From assembly GCA_028292505.1 (NCBI GenBank), contig JAQGMF010000051.1, forward strand, positions 23,714-87,713: a stretch of 64,000 nucleotides of DNA, written 5' to 3'. Position numbers and translations under genes: made by a program. Every line of letters starts with the position of its first letter. Within the stretch, counting starts at the first letter, position 1. Below are positions 61,016 through 64,000 of the stretch, one piece after another. The stretch is from Rhodocyclales bacterium (GTDB taxonomy: Bacteria > Pseudomonadota > Gammaproteobacteria > Burkholderiales > Rhodocyclaceae). The notes below the pieces were generated by a model. It saw only the letters and a list, made by a program, of their open reading frames with translations, was not told where the DNA came from and made no database searches.

Positions 61016-61684
61016 TCAATCGTCATTTGAGCGAAGGCTGGCCGAGGGTTCGAAGACGACATGCAACCCCGTGCCGATGGCAGCACCTATCAGTTGGGCA
61101 AGCACGAATCCAGGCACGCTGGCCGGTGCAATACCGGCAAAGCTATCGCTGAACATGCGGCCGAATGCCGCGGCGGGATTGGCAAACGAGGTCGAGGCGG
61201 TGAACCAGTAGGCGGCGCCGATATAGGCTGCCACCATTGTCGATACGCGGTTCGCCGGTGCGCGCAAGATGACGAGCATCAGGCCTGCCGTGGCGACCGC
61301 TTCGGCAATCCATTGGCCCATGCCGGCGCGCACCTTGGTGGACCACTGCAGGATGTTCATGTCGAACATAGCGTGCGCAAGCCATGCACCCAGCATGGCG
61401 CCGAGCAATTGCGCAATCACATAGAGCAGCAATGAGAATGCAGGCAATTCGCCGCGCACTGTCATCACGGCACTGACTGCCGGATTGAAATGCGCGCCAC
61501 TCACGGGACCGAACATCTCGATAAGTACGTACAGGCCGCCGACGGTTGCCAGTGTGTTGGTCAGCAGCGCAATAGCGAGATTTCCGCCGGCCAAGCGTTC
61601 GGCCATGATGCCCGAACCGATGACTACCGCCAGGAGCAGTGCGGTGCCGAGCAACTCGGCAAGAAGCTTGCGGGGCAGGTTCAT
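61016..61684 (-). CDS. Aquaporin-family channel of the arsenic module (AqpS-like)
   Basis: A 222-residue six-helix major intrinsic protein with the two pore motifs GAHFNPAVS (NPA 67-69) and SFANPAAAFGR (NPA 169-171). It directly follows arsC (5-base gap) and there is no ArsB or ACR3 exporter, the arrangement described for AqpS in Sinorhizobium meliloti, where the channel lets arsenite leave after arsenate is reduced. The ATG at 61684 is used; upstream in-frame TTG is less likely. Confidence 0.88.
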   Translation of the reverse strand: MNLPRKLLAELLGTALLLAVVIGSGIMAERLAGGNLAIALLTNTLATVGGLYVLIEMFGPVSGAHFNPAVSAVMTVRGELPAFSLLLYVIAQLLGAMLGAWLAHAMFDMNILQWSTKVRAGMGQWIAEAVATAGLMLVILRAPANRVSTMVAAYIGAAYWFTASTSFANPAAAFGRMFSDSFAGIAPASVPGFVLAQLIGAAIGTGLHVVFEPSASLRSNDD

Positions 61685-61689
61685 GCTGC

Positions 61690-62184
61690 TCAATTTTTAT
61701 GGATCGAGCCTAGTGCCTGTTGCAGCTCGGCATTGTTCATTGCGTCGAGTGGCAGGGAGAGGAGTTGCAGCATGCGATAGCCGATGGCTTGGCGCGTCAA
61801 TTCGAAGGCCTTGCGTTTGCCTTCATCGCCGCCTTCCGCGTGCGATGGATCAGCATATCCCCAATGCATTTTCACGGGACTACCCGGCCATATCGGGCAG
61901 ACTTCCGCCGCGGCGCTGTCGCACACGGTGATCACGATGCGCATCTGCGCTGCGCCTTCGCCGGTGAATTCATCCCAGCTCTTGCTGCGATAATCGCGCA
62001 CATCGATGCCAGCGTTGGAGAGTGCTTCCAGTGCGAAGGGATTGAGCCTGCCGCTGGGTGCGCTGCCGGCGCTGTAGGCGCGTACATCCTTGCCGAGCTT
62101 CTGTGCCCAGTGGTTGAGCATGCCTTCGCTGAGCACACTGCGCGCACTGTTGTGGGTACACAGGATCAATACGTTGGTTGTCAT
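61690..62184 (-). CDS. arsC: Arsenate reductase, thioredoxin-coupled LMW-phosphatase type
   Basis: Reduces arsenate to arsenite in the cytosol. The 164-residue protein has the P-loop CTHNSARS (C9) and the resolving cysteine pair in CDSAAAEVCPIWPG (C88, C96), characteristic of the thioredoxin-linked class (Staphylococcus pI258 type) as opposed to the glutaredoxin class. No ribosome binding site is evident before its ATG. Second gene of the leftward arsenic operon. Confidence 0.93.
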   Translation of the reverse strand: MTTNVLILCTHNSARSVLSEGMLNHWAQKLGKDVRAYSAGSAPSGRLNPFALEALSNAGIDVRDYRSKSWDEFTGEGAAQMRIVITVCDSAAAEVCPIWPGSPVKMHWGYADPSHAEGGDEGKRKAFELTRQAIGYRMLQLLSLPLDAMNNAELQQALGSIHKN

Positions 62185-62221
62185 AGGAGGTGGCGTTTTA
62201 GACTATGCGTAAGGGATATAT

Positions 62222-62545
62222 TCAACATCTGCACGAGGCTACTCTGGCATCGAGGCCAGGTTCGCCCTGGCAGCAGTGATCCGTGAGATACGCCAGCAAA
62301 CCATTCATCGTGTCGAAGGCCGCCCGATAGATCAGGTTGCGTCCATCCCGCTCTTGCGTGATCAAGCCGGCGTGAGTCAGCTCCTTGAGGTGGAACGACA
62401 AAGTCGCCGGCGCCACACCGACATGTTCGGCAATGACGCCCGGCGTCAGACCGCTCGGTCCGACGACAACCAGCGCTCGAAACACCTGCAGGCGCACCGG
62501 CTGCGCCAGTGCCGCCAAGGCTTGAATCACATCTCTCTCTTCCAT
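62222..62545 (-). CDS. arsR: ArsR-family arsenite-responsive repressor
   Basis: A 107-residue winged-helix repressor (GLTPGVIAEHVGVAPATLSFHLKELTHAGLITQERDGR, about 32-68). The usual ELCVC arsenic site in helix 3 is absent; instead the C-terminus carries C91, C92, C105 and C107 (DHCCQ ... SCRC), like the alternative As(III) site of Acidithiobacillus ferrooxidans ArsR. It heads the operon arsR-arsC-aquaporin and would repress it until arsenite binds. Confidence 0.92.
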   Translation of the reverse strand: MEERDVIQALAALAQPVRLQVFRALVVVGPSGLTPGVIAEHVGVAPATLSFHLKELTHAGLITQERDGRNLIYRAAFDTMNGLLAYLTDHCCQGEPGLDARVASCRC

Positions 62546-62641
62546 ATTTCGATAATAATAGAACTATATGTTTGTGGCAACCGATAGGAATTCGACCACG
62601 GTCAGCGCGCGCGACGTGTCATGGATTGCAATGTTGTGACG

Positions 62642-62932
62642 TTACTCCGACATCTGGGCTGCCACCCAGAAGCATAGAAGCGCAATCACGATGGCAAGCA
62701 CACCCACGGTGATACCCAACTGCTTCCCGTGCCACAAGCTGATCAGCCACTCGTTGAGGCGGACGAGATAAACCGTTGCCTTGCCGCCGATGCGTTCGAT
62801 CTGGAATTCATACGCTTGGCGATTTGCAATTTCGACTGTCTCAGCGTCGGTAGACAAGGCATAGATCAACACGGCGCCAAGCAAACCTGCAAAGAGAATG
62901 ACTACGCCCGAATAGAAGATGCGTTTCTGCAT
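62642..62932 (-). CDS. Hypothetical small membrane protein
   Basis: A 96-residue protein with two hydrophobic helices (about 8-27 and 73-92) and a ~45-residue loop between them (DAETVEIANRQAYEFQIERIGGKATVYLVRLNEW). AAAGG precedes ATG 62932. I do not recognise the family. It is the next gene after the truncated hydroxylase gene on the same strand and precedes arsR by about 97 bases, so membership of the arsenic operon is doubtful. Confidence 0.6.
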   Translation of the reverse strand: MQKRIFYSGVVILFAGLLGAVLIYALSTDAETVEIANRQAYEFQIERIGGKATVYLVRLNEWLISLWHGKQLGITVGVLAIVIALLCFWVAAQMSE

Positions 62933-62955
62933 AGAAGCCTTTCTGCCATCATCTG

Positions 62956-63513
62956 TCACCGTGATGCCGTTCCACGACGATTACCTTCAGCGTTCAGTTG
63001 CTGCCCGGTCAGCGTCGCAATGAAGGGCGTTTCCCGTGGCGCAAAAAACATCCCTTCGCTGTCGCGGTGTTCGGCGATCCTGTCCTCACCGGTGACTGGG
63101 TCAACGATTGTCGAAGGCCGCAGGCGTGGGCGCGAAAGCGCGATCAACTGCATGCACTCATCGGCGCTCAGCACGCCTTCCAGCACGGCAAGGATGGGTT
63201 GTTCCAGACGTATCAATACCGATATCTGCCGGTCCACCGCGAGGATGGACGGCCCCGTCGCAAGGCGCGGCGTCTCGTAGCGATATTCGACCAGCATATC
63301 GGCCGTCGCGCCATCAAGCTCGATTGAATCCGTCGGTGGTTCGGCGCCTTCGCTGCGCGCGTGCCGGAATGCCTGCACGAGACCACGCGCCATGGCCGCT
63401 TCGAAATTCTGCGCGACCATGCCGGCCACAATGTTCTCGACTGCGCAGCCACGGTCGAGGTTATGCAAAATCCATACGCCGAGTTTCGGCGCAAAATTGA
63501 CAATAATTCCCAT
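62956..63513 (-). pseudogene. Truncated prolyl 4-hydroxylase-like 2-oxoglutarate oxygenase
   Basis: The 185 codons match the N-terminal half of bacterial prolyl-4-hydroxylase-like proteins: a leader region, then ILAVLEGVLSADECMQLIALSRPRLRPSTIVDPVTG and SEGMFFAPRETPFIA, after which the sequence departs (TLTGQQLNAEGNRRG) and stops. The whole catalytic double-stranded beta-helix with the HxD...H iron site and the 2-oxoglutarate Arg is missing, so it cannot be an active oxygenase. It may be a remnant or encode a stable N-terminal domain. Start taken at ATG 63513. Confidence 0.72.
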
Positions 63514-63617
63514 GATGGCGCGCAGCCTATCGGGCCTACGTGACAACTTCATGGCGGTCATTGAGTCGCTACTGGCCTGGCGATGGAGCGACTAAAGCGC
63601 TGTCATGATTCGAAGAC

Positions 63618-63656
63618 GCAAAAAAGGCCAGAACCCTCGGGCTTCTGGCCTTTTCT
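63618..63656 (-). terminator. Rho-independent terminator of ssrA
   Basis: AAAAGGCCAGAA (63622-63633) pairs with TTCTGGCCTTTT (63643-63654) across a nine-base loop. Read leftwards it is followed by six T. It lies 24-60 bases beyond the tmRNA 3' end. Confidence 0.85.
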
Positions 63657-63677
63657 GCACTGCCGTGGAACATCTAT

Positions 63678-64000
63678 TGGTGGAGGCGGCGGGAATCGAA
63701 CCCGCGTCCGAAAGTCCTCTACAACCGGATCTACATACTTAGTCGATCAATTTTTTTTAACACCGCGCATTGCCGATCGACAGGCCAGCGCGACGCGAGT
63801 CACCTATTTTTTAGCTCCGCATCAAGTAACCCGATGCGGCACGAGCCCCTGTGAATGACACTGCTGTTGGTTGCCCAACCTGACCCAGAGACCAATCAGT
63901 GCAGTGGCTACAGCCTTAAGCGGCTACAGCGAATTGCTCGTCGTTTGCGAGTAGAACTTTTCAGATGGATTTACGAGGTAACTGATCCTCGGTATGCACC
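63678..64000 (-). ncRNA. ssrA: tmRNA (ssrA), 5' end cut by window edge
   Basis: Trans-translation RNA that rescues stalled ribosomes and tags their products for degradation. The tRNA-like 3' part is clear: CGGGTTCGATTCCCGCCG followed by CCTCCACCA, ending at 63678. The tag frame runs from 63948 to 63919 and reads ANDEQFAVAA, then TAA (63918-63916); tags starting ANDE and ending in ALAA/AVAA are typical of beta-proteobacteria. Three hundred and twenty-three bases are present, so about 30-40 bases of the 5' end lie outside. tmRNA genes are frequent island attachment sites, but no integrase is seen here. Confidence 0.95.

Noticed and set aside
63514..64000. Integrase or attachment repeat at the tmRNA gene
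   Set aside because: tmRNA is a common island target, but no integrase gene and no second copy of its 3' end was found in the window.
1..64000. CRISPR arrays, tRNA or rRNA genes, insertion sequences
   Set aside because: No regularly spaced repeats, tRNA cloverleaf, rRNA sequence or transposase was recognised apart from the tRNA-like end of tmRNA.

Overview
The window reads as chromosomal DNA of a GC-rich betaproteobacterium, probably Burkholderiales and perhaps near Oxalobacteraceae. The grounds are the grpE-dnaK order, a tmRNA whose decoded tag is ANDEQFAVAA, and the overall gene content; the family-level placement is a guess. The left third is mostly housekeeping. dnaK (cut by the window edge) and grpE each have a sigma-32-like promoter. 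Then come a Ser/Thr kinase fused to a cyclic-nucleotide-binding-like domain, a small AP2-like protein, moeB, ribD-nrdR-glyA, a histidine phosphatase, a TRAP transporter pair without its binding protein, a toxin-antitoxin module, class I fumarase, ndh, an exported msrA/msrB pair, an AraC regulator, an esterase and dinB. Between ndh and msrA lies a gene-free stretch holding four consecutive hairpins, the last a perfect terminator: a candidate small RNA.

22.2-32.2 kb is a metal island, most likely for zinc. A rightward operon (DUF2946 protein, TonB-dependent receptor, ExbB, ExbD, TonB) meets a leftward operon (Fur/Zur regulator, His-rich ZIP transporter, ZrgA-like DUF2796 protein, ABC ATPase, ABC permease, DUF3299 protein). 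Both operons start next to a related 17-bp palindrome, which is the best evidence for one regulon. A lipoprotein gene and a diverged copy of the tonB 3' end separate them.

33.6-49.6 kb is an accessory glycan island read leftwards: five glycosyltransferases (two GT2, two GT4, two GT9 in all, six enzymes), a PIG-L deacetylase, UDP-glucuronate decarboxylase-like enzyme, O-carbamoyltransferase, GmhB-like phosphatase, SDR enzyme, a GlcG/HbpS-like protein, and a striking 929-residue protein joining a complete ABC exporter, a decayed histidine-kinase ATPase domain and an intact receiver domain. The island is flanked by two directly oriented copies of a ~0.55-kb segment 17.5 kb apart; the left copy is a broken gene joined to a relic of a 4-alpha-glucanotransferase gene, and the right copy adjoins a broken DUF421 gene.

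The right end holds a tripartite RND efflux operon with its own two-component system, a secreted 5'-nucleotidase, an arsR-arsC-aquaporin arsenic module, a small membrane protein, a truncated prolyl-hydroxylase-like gene and the partial tmRNA gene.
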